From positions 248,001 through 312,000 of the forward strand of contig NZ_QXJI01000001.1 in the NCBI RefSeq assembly GCF_003586305.1: a stretch of 64,000 nucleotides of DNA, given 5' to 3'. How positions within the stretch are numbered: the stretch's first letter is position 1; each line of letters starts with the position of its first letter. This DNA comes from Cognatilysobacter tabacisoli. GTDB taxonomy: Bacteria; Pseudomonadota; Gammaproteobacteria; Xanthomonadales; Xanthomonadaceae. Below the pieces are notes generated by a model. It saw only the letters and a program-made list of their open reading frames with translations. It did not search any database and had not been told where the DNA came from. Below are positions 37,040 to 48,358 of this stretch, in pieces. Made by a program: the position numbers and the translations under genes.

Positions 37040-39115
37040 CTAGGGCCGCAGCGCCGGCGCGTCCCAGCCCGGTCGCGGCGCGAAGCGGTCGCCGTAGCGC
37101 GCGTGCAGCTGCTGCAGGCGAGCCAGCAACGCGTCGGCACCGGCCTCGCGGATGTACTGGATCGGCCCGCCGCGGAACGGCGCGAATCCGGTGCCGAAGA
37201 TCACGCCGGCGTCGAGCAGGTCGGCATCGGCGACCACGCCGTCGTGCAGGCACGCGACCGCCTCGTTGAGCAGCGGCAGGACCAGCCTGTCCTCGAGGTC
37301 GGACGGCGCCTGGTATTCCTTAGCCAGCGCCGGCTTCACCGCGCGCCCGTTCTCCCACTTGTACAGGCCCTGTCCGTCCTTCTTGCCGCGCTTGCCGGCC
37401 TCCGGCGGCGTCGACAGCGACGCCGGGATCGGCAGGCCGAGGAACGGGGCGAGCTCGGCACCGACGCCGGCAGCGACGTCGAGCCCGACCGTGTCGATCA
37501 GCTCGATCGGCCCCATCGGCATGCCGAACTTGACCGCGGCCTTGTCGATCGCCGCGCCGGGAATGCCCTCGGCGTACGCCGTCGCGGCTTCGAGCAGGTA
37601 CGGAAACAGCACGCGGTTGACGAGGAATCCCGGCGTGCCGGCGACCGGCACCGGCAGCTTGTCGATCGCCTTGCAGAACGCTGCGAGGCGCTGCTCCACG
37701 TCCGGCGTCAGCGCGTCGTGGCGGATGATCTCCACCAGCGGCATCAGCGCGACCGGGTTGAAGTAGTGCAGGCCGGCGAACTGCGCCGGGCGCGCGATGT
37801 GCCCGCGCAGTTCGGTCAGCGGAATCGACGAGGTGTTGGTGGTCAGCAGCGCGTCGGCCTTCATCCGCCGCTCGACGGCCGCGTAGAGCTCGCGCTTGGC
37901 CTCGGCCTTCTCGATGATCGCCTCGATGACGAGGTCGGCGTGGGGCACGCCGTCGCCGGCGAGGTCGCCCTTCAACCGGCCCGCGACGGCCGCGCGCTTG
38001 GACTCGTCCTTGACCTTCTTGTCGAACAGTGCGGTCGACCGCTGCAGCGCGGCGTCGACGAAGCGCTGCTCGCGGTCCTGCAGCGTGACCTCGAAGCCCT
38101 TGTAGGCCGACCACGCCGCGATGTCGCCGCCCATCACGCCGGCGCCGACGACGTGCACGTGCCTGATGCCGTGATCCTTCCCGCCGAGCCCTTTCAGCCG
38201 CTCCTGCAGGAAGAACACCCGGATCAGGTTGCGCGCGGTCGGCGTTGAGGCGAGCTTGACCACGGCCTTGCGCTCGGCGGCGAGGCGCCCCTGGATGCCG
38301 GCGCCGCCGCTGCGCTCCCACGCGCCGATCAGCGCGTACGGCGCGGGATAGTGCTCCTTGCGCGCCTTGCGGGCGACCTGCTTGGCCAGCATCGGCGCCA
38401 GCAGCTTGCGGGCGGGCAGGGTGTTCGTCGCCCAGCCGAGCAGGCGCTGCTTGAACGGGCGCTGGGTGCCGCGCAGGCCGAGCATCGCCGCCTCCTGCAC
38501 GAGGTCGGCCGGCTCGGCGAGCTTGTCGACCAGCCCCATCGCGCGCGCGGCCGAGGCCGACAGCGTGCGGCCCGTGAGCATCAGGTCGAACGCGGCCGGC
38601 GCGCCGACCAGGCGCGGCAGCCGCGCGCTGCCGCCCCAGCCGGGGAAGATGCCGAGCTTGACCTCGGGCAGGCCGATGCGCGTGGACGGATCGCGACTGG
38701 CGACGCGGTACCGGCACGCGAGCGCGAGCTCGGTGCCGCCGCCCATGCAGAAGCCGTGGATCGCCGCCACCGTCGGGCACGGCAGCTCGGCCAGTCGCTG
38801 GAACACCTGCTGGCCGCGGCGGATCGCGCCGTCGACCGTGCCCTGCTGGTCGAAGACCTGGAACTCCTTGATGTCGGCGCCGGCGATGAAGCCGCTGGCC
38901 TTGGCCGAGCGCACCACGAGCGCCTTGGGCGGATCCAGCGCGAGGCGCTCGAGCAGGCCGTCGAGTTCGACCAGCACGTCCTGGCCGAACGTGTTGACCG
39001 ATGCGCCGGCACGGTCGAACGACAGAACGACGACGCCGTCGCCGCGCAGTTCGGTCGTCCAGTGCTGGGCGCGGAGGCCGTCGAAGCGCGACAGCCCGTG
39101 CAGGCCTGCGGTCAT
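37040..39115 (-). CDS. 3-hydroxyacyl-CoA dehydrogenase / enoyl-CoA hydratase, FadJ/FadB-like
   Basis: Two-domain beta-oxidation enzyme of 691 residues. The N-terminal crotonase part has the oxyanion and catalytic Glu blocks (GGGTELALACRYR, GLPEVKLGIFPG). The C-terminal dehydrogenase has the NAD-binding GAGVMGGDIA and the catalytic HYFNPV histidine with a later NTSSIP block. The ATG at 39115 is preferred; a GTG at 39133 is the alternative. No thiolase gene is adjacent, so it is not a standard fadBA or fadIJ operon here, and the exact subtype is unsure. Confidence 0.92.
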   Translation of the reverse strand: MTAGLHGLSRFDGLRAQHWTTELRGDGVVVLSFDRAGASVNTFGQDVLVELDGLLERLALDPPKALVVRSAKASGFIAGADIKEFQVFDQQGTVDGAIRRGQQVFQRLAELPCPTVAAIHGFCMGGGTELALACRYRVASRDPSTRIGLPEVKLGIFPGWGGSARLPRLVGAPAAFDLMLTGRTLSASAARAMGLVDKLAEPADLVQEAAMLGLRGTQRPFKQRLLGWATNTLPARKLLAPMLAKQVARKARKEHYPAPYALIGAWERSGGAGIQGRLAAERKAVVKLASTPTARNLIRVFFLQERLKGLGGKDHGIRHVHVVGAGVMGGDIAAWSAYKGFEVTLQDREQRFVDAALQRSTALFDKKVKDESKRAAVAGRLKGDLAGDGVPHADLVIEAIIEKAEAKRELYAAVERRMKADALLTTNTSSIPLTELRGHIARPAQFAGLHYFNPVALMPLVEIIRHDALTPDVEQRLAAFCKAIDKLPVPVAGTPGFLVNRVLFPYLLEAATAYAEGIPGAAIDKAAVKFGMPMGPIELIDTVGLDVAAGVGAELAPFLGLPIPASLSTPPEAGKRGKKDGQGLYKWENGRAVKPALAKEYQAPSDLEDRLVLPLLNEAVACLHDGVVADADLLDAGVIFGTGFAPFRGGPIQYIREAGADALLARLQQLHARYGDRFAPRPGWDAPALRP

Positions 39116-39306
39116 GCTGCACCATCCGTTCACGTATGGAATAGGCCGCTATCATCCCGAGGATGTTTCGACGCCGTCAAATCGCGGCGTCCCGCGGCCC
39201 GCGTCCGGTGCGTGACGCTTGGCGCTTGCGGATGGCACGCCGCGGCCCGATGTTGGTCGGTGTCAATGAATGCGCGGCGCGCGGCGGGCGGATGCCCGGG
39301 CGCCGC

Positions 39307-39334
39307 GGAACTTTCCCCCGGATGGGTGGTCACA
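39307..39334 (+). promoter_or_regulatory. Sigma-E-type autoregulated promoter of rpoE
   Basis: GGAACTT is the full sigma-E -35 consensus; after 16 nt comes TCACA, matching the TCnnA -10 element. Transcription would begin near 39340, giving a leader of about 38 nt for the ATG at 39378. It implies rpoE-rseA-mucD is under its own sigma factor. Confidence 0.75.
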
Positions 39335-39377
39335 GTGCCCGGCCATGGCCGAGCTGACAGGAGTGCCGGCGCGCCGT

Positions 39378-39998
39378 ATGGCCGAACAAGAGTTGGACAG
39401 ACAGCTGGAACTCGACCAGGAGCTGGTCAGGCGTGTACAGCGAGGCGACAGTGCGGCCTTCGATGCCCTGGTGCGCAAGTACCAGCACCGGATCGTCGGA
39501 CTGATCGGGCGCTACATCGCCGACTGGAGCGAGTGCCAGGACGTCGCCCAGGAAACGTTCATCCGTGCCTACCGGGCGCTGCCGAACTTCCGGGGCGATG
39601 CCCAGTTCTATACGTGGCTGCACCGGATCGCCGTGAACACCGCCAAGAACCATTTGGTCTCGCAGAACCGCCGTCCTCCCAACGAGGACATCGACGCCGC
39701 CGACGCCGAGCAGTTCGATGGCGGCGCGCGCCTGCGCGACACCGATACGCCCGAGCGCGAGCTGCTGCGTCAGGAGATCGAGCGCACCGTGATGCGGGCG
39801 GTCGACGGCCTGCCGGAGGACCTGAAGGTCGCCATCACCCTGCGCGAGGTGGACGGCCTGAGCTACGACGAGATCGCGCAGAAGATGGACTGCCCGATCG
39901 GCACCGTGCGTTCGCGGATCTTCCGCGCCCGCGAGGCGATCGATGCGCAGCTGCGCCCCCTGCTCGATAACGACCAACGCGAACGTGCCCACCGATGA
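39378..39998 (+). CDS. rpoE: RNA polymerase sigma factor RpoE (sigma-E)
   Basis: Extracytoplasmic-function sigma factor for envelope stress, 206 residues. Regions 2 (FDALVRKYQHRI, YIADWSECQDVAQETFIRAYRAL, FYTWLHRIAVNTAKN) and 4 (LPEDLKVAITLREVDGLSYDEIA, GTVRSRIFRAREAI) align closely with E. coli RpoE. The ATG at 39378 is chosen over 39345 because the sigma-E-like promoter would start transcription about 5 nt before the latter. Its stop overlaps the rseA start. The operon lacks rseB, as in Xanthomonas. Confidence 0.96.
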   Translation: MAEQELDRQLELDQELVRRVQRGDSAAFDALVRKYQHRIVGLIGRYIADWSECQDVAQETFIRAYRALPNFRGDAQFYTWLHRIAVNTAKNHLVSQNRRPPNEDIDAADAEQFDGGARLRDTDTPERELLRQEIERTVMRAVDGLPEDLKVAITLREVDGLSYDEIAQKMDCPIGTVRSRIFRAREAIDAQLRPLLDNDQRERAHR

Positions 39999-40897
39999 TG
40001 TCGACCCTCAATCCGCACGATGACCGTGATGCCCTCAGCGCGCTGTTCGACGGCGAGCTGCAGGGCGATGCCGCGCGCTTCGCGCTGAAGCGGTTGGCCC
40101 ACGACCCGCAGTGGCGGGAGAGCTTCAGCCGTTGGCAGCTGGCCGGCGACGCGATGCGCGGCCGCGCGACCGCGGCTGCCCCGCTCGATTTCGCCGACGG
40201 GGTCGCGGCACGCCTCGCGCGCGAGTCGGCGGCCACGGTGGTGCCAATCGCCATGGGCGAGCGCGTCGCCGCAGGCGAGCACGCGACGGTGGTGGCGTCG
40301 GGTTCCAGCGCGGGCGCCTTGTCGCGGCGGCGCTGGCTGGGCGGCGCCGCGCTGGCGGCGTCGGTCGCGATGGCGGCGCTGTTCGTCGGCCGCCCGTTCT
40401 CCGGCGGCGATGTGGCCCCGGCGTCGACTCCGATCGTCGCCGACGCTCCCGCGACGACGCCCGTCGCTGCGGCGCCCGCGGCGGCCGAGCCTGCCGCCGC
40501 CGCGCCGGTGCTGGCGGCCAGCGCCGTCGCGGTGGCCGTCGCCGAGGCCCCGCGGCGTGCCGCCGAGCGCCGTTCGCGCGGCCAATCGCAGCGCGCGGCG
40601 CTGCGCGCCCAGCAGCGGACGACGCAGGTCGTCGCCGCGGCCGCGTCCAGCGCGGCGCCGCCGGTCGTGGTTGCCACCAGCGCCGCGCCGGCTTCGGCCG
40701 ACCCGTTCCGTCCGCTGCCGGCCGACACGATCACCGCCCGTCCGTGGCCGCGCGCGGCCCTGCCGAACTACCCGGCCACCGGCGCGCTGACCGCCAGCAG
40801 CGGCGCGAGCCTGGCGTCGGCGCCGTCGTTCTATCCGTTCGAACCTCGGCTGGATCCCAGCGCCGCCCCGTCCTCCGACGCCGGCCCCCAGCCCTGA
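39995..40897 (+). CDS. rseA: Anti-sigma-E factor RseA
   Basis: Inner-membrane inhibitor of RpoE. The 300-residue protein has an N-terminal cytoplasmic RseA domain (DALSALFDGELQGDAARFALKRL, WRESFSRWQLAGDAMRG), one transmembrane helix at about residues 113-131, and a long, low-complexity Ala/Pro/Val-rich periplasmic region. It is the likely substrate of DegS- and RseP-type proteolysis. ATGA overlap with rpoE indicates balanced synthesis. Confidence 0.92.
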   Translation: MMSTLNPHDDRDALSALFDGELQGDAARFALKRLAHDPQWRESFSRWQLAGDAMRGRATAAAPLDFADGVAARLARESAATVVPIAMGERVAAGEHATVVASGSSAGALSRRRWLGGAALAASVAMAALFVGRPFSGGDVAPASTPIVADAPATTPVAAAPAAAEPAAAAPVLAASAVAVAVAEAPRRAAERRSRGQSQRAALRAQQRTTQVVAAAASSAAPPVVVATSAAPASADPFRPLPADTITARPWPRAALPNYPATGALTASSGASLASAPSFYPFEPRLDPSAAPSSDAGPQP

Positions 40898-41003
40898 CGC
40901 ACCGCTGCTGGCCCCGTGACGCGGCCGGCGTCGCGCGTGGCGCCCGCGCCGCGCGCTGCCCAATGCCATTCCCCTGTCCATCGCTCCTTTCGAGGCCGAT
41001 CGC

Positions 41004-42542
<1,539 letters not shown>

Positions 42543-42556
42543 TCCCCGGCCCGTGA

Positions 42557-42587
42557 GGCCCTGCCGCCAACCCGCGGCGGCAGGGCC
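42557..42587 (+). terminator. Hairpin after mucD
   Basis: A 12-bp perfect stem GGCCCTGCCGCC/GGCGGCAGGGCC closes on a 7-nt loop but has no T-run. It probably ends or dampens the rpoE operon before lepA. Confidence 0.6.
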
Positions 42588-42599
42588 ACTGAATGCGTG

Positions 42600-42608
42600 T
42601 GCGATAAT
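42600..42608 (+). promoter_or_regulatory. Extended -10 promoter of lepA
   Basis: TGC-GATAAT forms an extended -10 element (TGn plus 5 of 6 of the hexamer) about 43 nt before the lepA ATG. There is no clear -35 box. Confidence 0.55.
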
Positions 42609-42651
42609 TGCCCGTTACCTCCCAGGTCCCCCGGCGCGTTGTCGCCCACGC

Positions 42652-44445
42652 ATGCAGCAGATCCGTAATTTTTCCATCATCGCCCACGTCGACCACGGCA
42701 AGTCGACCCTGGCCGACCGCATCATCCAGCTCTGCGGCGGCCTCGAGGCCCGCGAGATGGAAGCGCAGGTGCTCGACTCCAATCCGATCGAACGCGAGCG
42801 CGGCATCACCATCAAGGCGCAGTCCGTGTCGCTGCCGTACAAGGCCAAGGACGGGCTGACCTATTTCCTGAACTTCATCGACACGCCCGGCCACGTCGAC
42901 TTCAGCTACGAGGTCAGCCGTTCGCTGGCCGCGTGCGAAGGCGCGCTGCTCGTCGTCGATGCCGCGCAGGGCGTCGAGGCGCAGTCGGTCGCCAACTGCT
43001 ACACCGCGGTCGAGCAGGGGCTGGAAGTCGTGCCGGTGATCAACAAGATCGACCTGCCGACGGCCGACATCCCCAAGGTCAAGGCCGAGATCGAAGCGGT
43101 GATCGGCATCGACGCCGAGGACGCGGTCGCGATCAGCGCCAAGACCGGTCTCAACATCGTCGACGTGCTCGAGGCGATCGTGCAGCGCATCCCGCCGCCG
43201 AAGCCGCGCGACACCGACAAGCTGCAGGCGCTGATCATCGACTCGTGGTTCGACAACTACCTCGGCGTGGTCAGCCTCGTGCGCGTAATGCAGGGCGAGA
43301 TCAAGCCCGGCGACAAGCTGCTGGTGATGTCGACCGGCCGCACCCACCAGGTCGACAAGGTCGGCGTGTTCACGCCCAAGCGCAAGGAGCTGACCAAGCT
43401 CGGCGCGGGCGAGGTCGGCTGGGTGCACGCTTCGATCAAGGACGTCCACGGCGCGCCGGTCGGCGACACGCTGACGCTGGCCGGCGATCCGGCGCCGAAG
43501 CCGCTGCCGGGCTTCCAGGAGATGCAGCCGCGCGTGTTCGCGGGCCTGTTCCCGGTCGACGCGGAGGACTACCCGGACCTGCGCGAGGCGCTCGAGAAGC
43601 TGCGGCTCAACGACGCCGCGCTGCGCTTCGAGCCGGAGAGCTCGGAGGCGATGGGCTTCGGCTTCCGCTGCGGCTTCCTCGGCATGCTGCACATGGAAAT
43701 CGTGCAGGAGCGCTTGGAGCGCGAGTACGACCTCAACCTGATCAGCACCGCGCCCACGGTGATCTACGAGGTGCTCAAGACCGACGGCACGATCGTGCCG
43801 ATGGACAACCCGGCCAAGCTGCCGCCGGTGAACCAGGTCGAGGAGATCCGCGAGCCGATCATCCGCGCCAACATCCTCACGCCGCCGGACTACGTCGGCA
43901 ACGTGATCACGCTGTGCGAGGAGAAGCGCGGCAGCCAGATCGGCATCCAGTACATGGGCGGCCAGGTGCAGATCAGCTACGAGCTGCCGATGGCCGAGGT
44001 CGTGCTGGACTTCTTCGACAAGCTCAAGTCGGTCAGCCGCGGCTACGCGTCGCTGGACTACCACTTCCTGCGCTTCGACGCCGGCCCGTTCGTGCGCGTC
44101 GACACGCTGATCAACGGCGACAAGGTCGACGCGCTGAGCATCATCACCCACCGCAGCCACGCCGACCGCCGCGGCCGCGACTTGTGCGAGCGCATGAAGG
44201 AGCTGATCCCGCGGCAGATGTTCGACGTGGCGATCCAGGCCGCGATCGGTTCGCAGGTGATCGCCCGTTCGACGGTCAAGGCGATGCGCAAGAACGTGCT
44301 GGCCAAGTGCTACGGCGGCGACATCAGCCGCAAGAAGAAGCTCCTCGAGAAGCAGAAAGAGGGCAAGAAGCGGATGAAGCAGGTCGGCCGCGTCGAGATC
44401 CCGCAGGAAGCCTTCCTCGCGGTGCTGCAGGTTGACAACAAGTAG
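42652..44445 (+). CDS. lepA: Elongation factor 4 (LepA)
   Basis: Ribosome-associated translational GTPase. The 597-residue protein has G1 AHVDHGKST, switch [23 protein letters not shown], and the LepA-specific C-terminal domain ([31 protein letters not shown]). The ATG at 42652 gives the family start. It is upstream of lepB, as in E. coli. Confidence 0.98.
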   Translation: MQQIRNFSIIAHVDHGKSTLADRIIQLCGGLEAREMEAQVLDSNPIERERGITIKAQSVSLPYKAKDGLTYFLNFIDTPGHVDFSYEVSRSLAACEGALLVVDAAQGVEAQSVANCYTAVEQGLEVVPVINKIDLPTADIPKVKAEIEAVIGIDAEDAVAISAKTGLNIVDVLEAIVQRIPPPKPRDTDKLQALIIDSWFDNYLGVVSLVRVMQGEIKPGDKLLVMSTGRTHQVDKVGVFTPKRKELTKLGAGEVGWVHASIKDVHGAPVGDTLTLAGDPAPKPLPGFQEMQPRVFAGLFPVDAEDYPDLREALEKLRLNDAALRFEPESSEAMGFGFRCGFLGMLHMEIVQERLEREYDLNLISTAPTVIYEVLKTDGTIVPMDNPAKLPPVNQVEEIREPIIRANILTPPDYVGNVITLCEEKRGSQIGIQYMGGQVQISYELPMAEVVLDFFDKLKSVSRGYASLDYHFLRFDAGPFVRVDTLINGDKVDALSIITHRSHADRRGRDLCERMKELIPRQMFDVAIQAAIGSQVIARSTVKAMRKNVLAKCYGGDISRKKKLLEKQKEGKKRMKQVGRVEIPQEAFLAVLQVDNK

Positions 44446-44627
44446 GCGCATGGGTCGCGCGCGCGGTTCCGCCGGCTCGACCGGAGCGGAGCGGTCCGCG
44501 ACTGTGACCGGCCGCGGGTCCGCCGCTATGCTCGCCAGGCCGGGCCCGGCCGCGCTCCGCCGAGGCGCGGGCCCGCTCGATGCTCCCGGCATTTTCCAAT
44601 CTGGATTTCTGCTCCAAAGGAGCGCGC

Positions 44628-45422
44628 ATGCGTTGGTTTGAAATCGCCCTGGTCGTCCTGACCGCGTTCACCGGCCTGGTCTGGCTGATCGATGCGCTGT
44701 TCCTGGCCAAGCGCCGCGCGGCCGGCGCCGGCCTGCTCGACGAAGGCGGCGAGCCAGTGGTCGTCGACTACTCCAAGGCGTTCTTCCCGGTGCTGGTGAT
44801 CGTGCTGGTGCTGCGCAGCTTCATCGCCGAGCCGTTCCGGATCCCGTCGAACTCGATGATGCCGACCCTGCTGACCGGCGACTTCATCCTGGTCAACAAG
44901 TTCACCTACGGCCTGCGCCTGCCGATCAACAACCACAAGGTCGTGCCGCTGGGCGAGCCGGAGCGCGGCGACGTGGTGGTGTTCCGCCCGCCGCACCACC
45001 CCGACCAGGACTGGATCAAGCGCGTGATCGGGCTGCCCGGGGACCGGATCGCCTACCGCGACAACCAGGTGTCGGTGAACGGGACGGTGCTGCCATACGA
45101 ACTGAAGGGGCCGTTCGAGGGCACCGGCAACGGCACCGAGATGACCGGCGCCTCGCTGCTGGCCGAACAGCTGCCCGGCCGCACCCACGACGTCCTCGAG
45201 CGCGAGGACCTGCCGTTCCTCGACCAGGGCGAGGGCGAGTGGGTGGTCCCGCCGGGCCATTATTTCGTGATGGGCGACAATCGCGACAACAGCGAGGACA
45301 GCCGATACTGGGGCTTCCTGCCGGAGCGTAACCTGCGCGGCAAGGCGTTCCTGATCTGGATGAACTTCGACCGGCGCGCCGGCGGTGTCGACTTCGGTCG
45401 CATCGGCAGCCGCATTCCGTAA
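44628..45422 (+). CDS. lepB: Signal peptidase I
   Basis: Membrane protease that removes Sec signal peptides. The 264-residue protein has two N-terminal transmembrane helices (about residues 4-25 and 51-66), the catalytic Ser76 in PSNSMMPT and Lys131 in DWIKRVIGLPGD, and box E GDNRDNSEDSRYWG. AAAGGAG is a clear ribosome site for the ATG at 44628, which rules out the upstream ATG at 44580. Confidence 0.97.
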   Translation: MRWFEIALVVLTAFTGLVWLIDALFLAKRRAAGAGLLDEGGEPVVVDYSKAFFPVLVIVLVLRSFIAEPFRIPSNSMMPTLLTGDFILVNKFTYGLRLPINNHKVVPLGEPERGDVVVFRPPHHPDQDWIKRVIGLPGDRIAYRDNQVSVNGTVLPYELKGPFEGTGNGTEMTGASLLAEQLPGRTHDVLEREDLPFLDQGEGEWVVPPGHYFVMGDNRDNSEDSRYWGFLPERNLRGKAFLIWMNFDRRAGGVDFGRIGSRIP

Positions 45423-45480
45423 GATCAGGCGCGCGACGCGTCGACTGGCGACACGCCACACAACTGGGGAGAGCAAGGGG

Positions 45481-45861
45481 ATGAAAGGTAAGCAGAGCGG
45501 CATGACCCTGATCGGGTTCATCCTGGTCCTGGGCGTGGTCGGCGTGTTCGTGTACATGGGCATGAAGCTGATCCCGATGTACTCCGAGTACTACGCGGTC
45601 AAGCAGGCGCTGAACGGGCTGGCCAGCGAGCCGGGCGTCGCCGAGAAGGACCCGGCGAAGCTCAAGGACCTGTTCTTCCGCCGCCTGTACATCAGCTACG
45701 CCGACAACATCAAGACCGAGAACGTCAAGGTCACGCGCAAGGAAGCCGGCTGGATGATGACGGTCGACTACGAAGTGCGTAAGCCGCTGATCGCCAACCT
45801 CGACGTGGTCGGCGTGTTCCACGCCGAAAAGGAACTGAGCCGTCGCAGTGGGATCGAGTGA
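45481..45861 (+). CDS. DUF4845 membrane protein
   Basis: A 126-residue protein with a pilin-like hydrophobic N-terminus ([21 protein letters not shown]) and a short extracytoplasmic domain. It belongs to the family always found between lepB and rnc in gammaproteobacteria; the function is unknown. A GGGGAGAGCAAGGGG stretch precedes the ATG. The end overlaps rnc by 14 bp. Confidence 0.9.
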   Translation: MKGKQSGMTLIGFILVLGVVGVFVYMGMKLIPMYSEYYAVKQALNGLASEPGVAEKDPAKLKDLFFRRLYISYADNIKTENVKVTRKEAGWMMTVDYEVRKPLIANLDVVGVFHAEKELSRRSGIE

Positions 45862-46540
45862 CCCCAGTCGCCACTCCCTGACGGCGCCGGCGTTCGGCCG
45901 GCCCGAGCTGCTGGCGCAGGCGCTGACCCACCGCAGCGCCGGCAGCCCGCACAACGAGCGCCTCGAATTCCTCGGCGACGCGCTCGTCAACCTGTTCATC
46001 GCCGAGGCGCTGTACGCGCGCTGGCCGCAGGTCGACGAAGGCGCGCTGACCCGCGCCCGCGCCGAGCTGGTGCGCGAATCGGCGCTGGCGTCCATCGCAC
46101 GTGAACTCGACCTCGGCCCGCGGCTGACGATGGGCCCGGGCGAGATGAAATCCGGCGGTCACCGCCGCGATTCGATCCTCGCCGATGCGGTTGAGGCGCT
46201 GGTCGCGGCGATCTACCTCGATGCCGGCTTCGAGGCCTGCCGCGCCGCCGTGCTGCCGTGGTTCGAGCCGGCGATGGCCGCGCTGCCGCCGCCGCACAAG
46301 GTCGGCAAGGACGCCAAGACCCGGCTGCAGGAATGGCTGCAGGGCCGGCAGAAGCCGCTGCCGGTGTACACCCTGCTGTCCGAGTCGGGCGAGGAGCACG
46401 CCAAGCAGTTCCGCGTGCGCTGCGAGCTGCTGCAGCCGCCGCTGGCCACCGAGGGCGAGGGCGGTTCGCGCCGGGCGGCCGAGCAGATCGCCGCCGACGC
46501 GGCCTTGGCCCTCGTCGACCCGCCGCGCGGCGCACGCTGA
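45848..46540 (+). CDS. rnc: Ribonuclease III
   Basis: Double-strand RNA endonuclease for rRNA and mRNA processing. The 230-residue protein has the signature [14 protein letters not shown] and the second acidic pair in [15 protein letters not shown], plus a C-terminal double-stranded RNA-binding domain ([10 protein letters not shown] to the [14 protein letters not shown] helix). The GTG start at 45848 overlaps the DUF4845 gene. Confidence 0.97.
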   Translation: MGSSDPSRHSLTAPAFGRPELLAQALTHRSAGSPHNERLEFLGDALVNLFIAEALYARWPQVDEGALTRARAELVRESALASIARELDLGPRLTMGPGEMKSGGHRRDSILADAVEALVAAIYLDAGFEACRAAVLPWFEPAMAALPPPHKVGKDAKTRLQEWLQGRQKPLPVYTLLSESGEEHAKQFRVRCELLQPPLATEGEGGSRRAAEQIAADAALALVDPPRGAR

Positions 46541-46589
46541 GCCGCGCTTCGGCAGCGCCTGATCGGGCCGGCCTTCGCGGCCCAGCCGG

Positions 46590-46595
46590 TACAAT
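46590..46595 (+). promoter_or_regulatory. -10 hexamer placed for a leaderless era transcript
   Basis: TACAAT (5 of 6) ends 6 nt before the era ATG, the same hexamer and spacing as in front of moaC. No Shine-Dalgarno sequence intervenes. Confidence 0.5.
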
Positions 46596-46601
46596 CCCCG
46601 C

Positions 46602-47498
46602 ATGACTACCTCCCCCCACCGCGCCGGCCACGTGGCCGTGATCGGGCGCCCGAACGTCGGCAAGTCGACGCTGGTCAACGCGCTGGTCGGCGCCAAGGTC
46701 AGCATCACCTCGAGCCGCCCGCAGACCACGCGCCACCAGCTGCTCGGCATCGCCACGTTCCCCGAGGGCCAGCTGCTGCTGGTCGACACGCCCGGCATCC
46801 ACCGCGAACAGAAGCGCGCGATGAACCGCTGGATGAATCGTGCGGCCCGCGGCGCGCTGGAGGGCGTCGACGCCGCGCTGCTGGTGGTCCGCGCCGGGCG
46901 GTGGGACGACGAGGACGCGCTCGCGTTCGACGCGTTGAAGAAGGCCGGCCTGCCGGTCGTGCTGGTGGTCAACCAGGTCGACAAGATCAAGGACAAGGCC
47001 GCGCTGCTGCCGTACCTGGCCAAGGTCAGCGAGGGCCGCGACTTCGCCGGCGTGCACCCGGTCTCGGCGCTCAAGCGCAGCGGCCTCGACCCGCTGGTCA
47101 AGACGCTGCTGGCCCTAGTGCCCGAGCAGGACGCCCTTTACGGCGAGGACGAGATCACCGACAAGAGCCAGCGCTTCCTCGCCGGCGAGATGGTGCGCGA
47201 GCAGCTGATGCGCCAGCTCGGCGAAGAGCTGCCGTACGCGACCACGGTCGAGATCGAGAAGTTCGAGGTCGACGGCACAATGCTGCGCATCGGCGCGGTG
47301 GTGTGGGTCGAACGCGACGGCCAGAAGGCGATCGTGATCGGCAAGGGCGGCGAGCGGCTGCGCGAGATCGGCTCGCGCTCGCGCCAGCAGATGGAAAAAC
47401 TGTTCGGCGCCAAGGTGTTCCTCGAGACGTGGGTGCGCGTGCGCGAGGGCTGGTCGGACGACGAAGCCGCGCTGCGCGCGTTCGGCTACCACGACTGA
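46602..47498 (+). CDS. era: GTPase Era
   Basis: Assembly factor for the 30S subunit that binds the 16S rRNA 3' end. The 298-residue protein has G1 GRPNVGKST (residues 15-23), [13 protein letters not shown], and a C-terminal KH domain with [13 protein letters not shown]. The G4 motif is NQVD (residues 124-127) where the family consensus is NKxD. The rnc-era-recO order is conserved. Confidence 0.96.
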   Translation: MTTSPHRAGHVAVIGRPNVGKSTLVNALVGAKVSITSSRPQTTRHQLLGIATFPEGQLLLVDTPGIHREQKRAMNRWMNRAARGALEGVDAALLVVRAGRWDDEDALAFDALKKAGLPVVLVVNQVDKIKDKAALLPYLAKVSEGRDFAGVHPVSALKRSGLDPLVKTLLALVPEQDALYGEDEITDKSQRFLAGEMVREQLMRQLGEELPYATTVEIEKFEVDGTMLRIGAVVWVERDGQKAIVIGKGGERLREIGSRSRQQMEKLFGAKVFLETWVRVREGWSDDEAALRAFGYHD

Positions 47499-47527
47499 TC
47501 GCCGCGATTACCCGCGCGCGCTGACCG

Positions 47528-48358
47528 ATGCGCTACCAGGCCGAACCCGCCTTCGTCCTGCACGCGCGGCCGTGGCGCGAGACCAGCCTGCTGGTCGAAG
47601 TGCTGAGCGAGCAGCACGGCCGCATCGGGCTGGTCGCGCGCGGCGTGCAGACGCCCAAGCGCCACTTGCTGCGCGCCGCGCTGCAGCCGCTGCAGGCGAT
47701 CCGCTTCGATGCCGTGCAGCACGGCGAACTCGCACGGCTGACCGCCGCCGAAGCCATCGACGCCGCGCCGCGCCTGCTCGGCGAGGCGATGCTGGCCGGC
47801 TTCTACGTCAGCGAGCTGACCCTGCGCCTGGCGCCGCGCCACGATCCGTCGCCCGAGCTGTACCACGCGTACGCGATCACGCGAGAGCGCCTGCGCGCGC
47901 AGGAGCCGCTGGCGTGGACGCTGCGGCGCTTCGAACGCGACCTGCTCGACGCGCTCGGCGTCGGCTTCGACTGGGCCAGCGACGGCGACGGCGCCGACAT
48001 CGACCCGGCGGCGCGCTACCGGCTCGACCCCGAGCACGGGCCGCGCCGGTTGCTGAGCGATCGCGGCCGCGCCGACCGCAGCGAGGCGGCGACCGGACGC
48101 GCGCTGCTCGCGGTTGCCGCGGACCGCATGCCGTCGATCGACGACCTCGCCAGCCTGCGCCGCGCGATGCGCGGCGTGCTGGCCCATCACCTCGGGCCAC
48201 GCGGGCTCAAGTCGTGGGAGCTGATCGGCGACCTGGCGCGGGTGTCGCGTCGCGAAGCACCCGGCGGTGCGCCCGCCGTCGCCGCAGTCGGGCCCACGGA
48301 CGACCCGGCTAACGGTGCCGCGGAAGGCGGCGCTCACCCCGACGGCGAAGGCGCCTGA
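47528..48358 (+). CDS. recO: DNA repair protein RecO
   Basis: Acts with RecR in loading RecA at gaps. The 276-residue protein has the OB-fold start ([25 protein letters not shown]) and the helical C-terminal domain ([27 protein letters not shown]). The last about 30 residues are low-complexity Gly/Ala-rich. Its 3' end overlaps the convergent REC-Hpt gene by 25 bp. Confidence 0.94.
   Translation: MRYQAEPAFVLHARPWRETSLLVEVLSEQHGRIGLVARGVQTPKRHLLRAALQPLQAIRFDAVQHGELARLTAAEAIDAAPRLLGEAMLAGFYVSELTLRLAPRHDPSPELYHAYAITRERLRAQEPLAWTLRRFERDLLDALGVGFDWASDGDGADIDPAARYRLDPEHGPRRLLSDRGRADRSEAATGRALLAVAADRMPSIDDLASLRRAMRGVLAHHLGPRGLKSWELIGDLARVSRREAPGGAPAVAAVGPTDDPANGAAEGGAHPDGEGA

Noticed and set aside
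37320-39155. 611-residue Arg/Ala-rich frame overlapping the FadJ-like gene
   Set aside because: It is an out-of-frame shadow with the biased composition typical of frame-shifted high-GC DNA.
40410-40790. Frameshift in rseA because of the long low-complexity C-terminal part
   Set aside because: The frame is continuous from the RseA domain through the transmembrane helix to the stop; Ala/Pro-rich periplasmic tails occur in such proteins.
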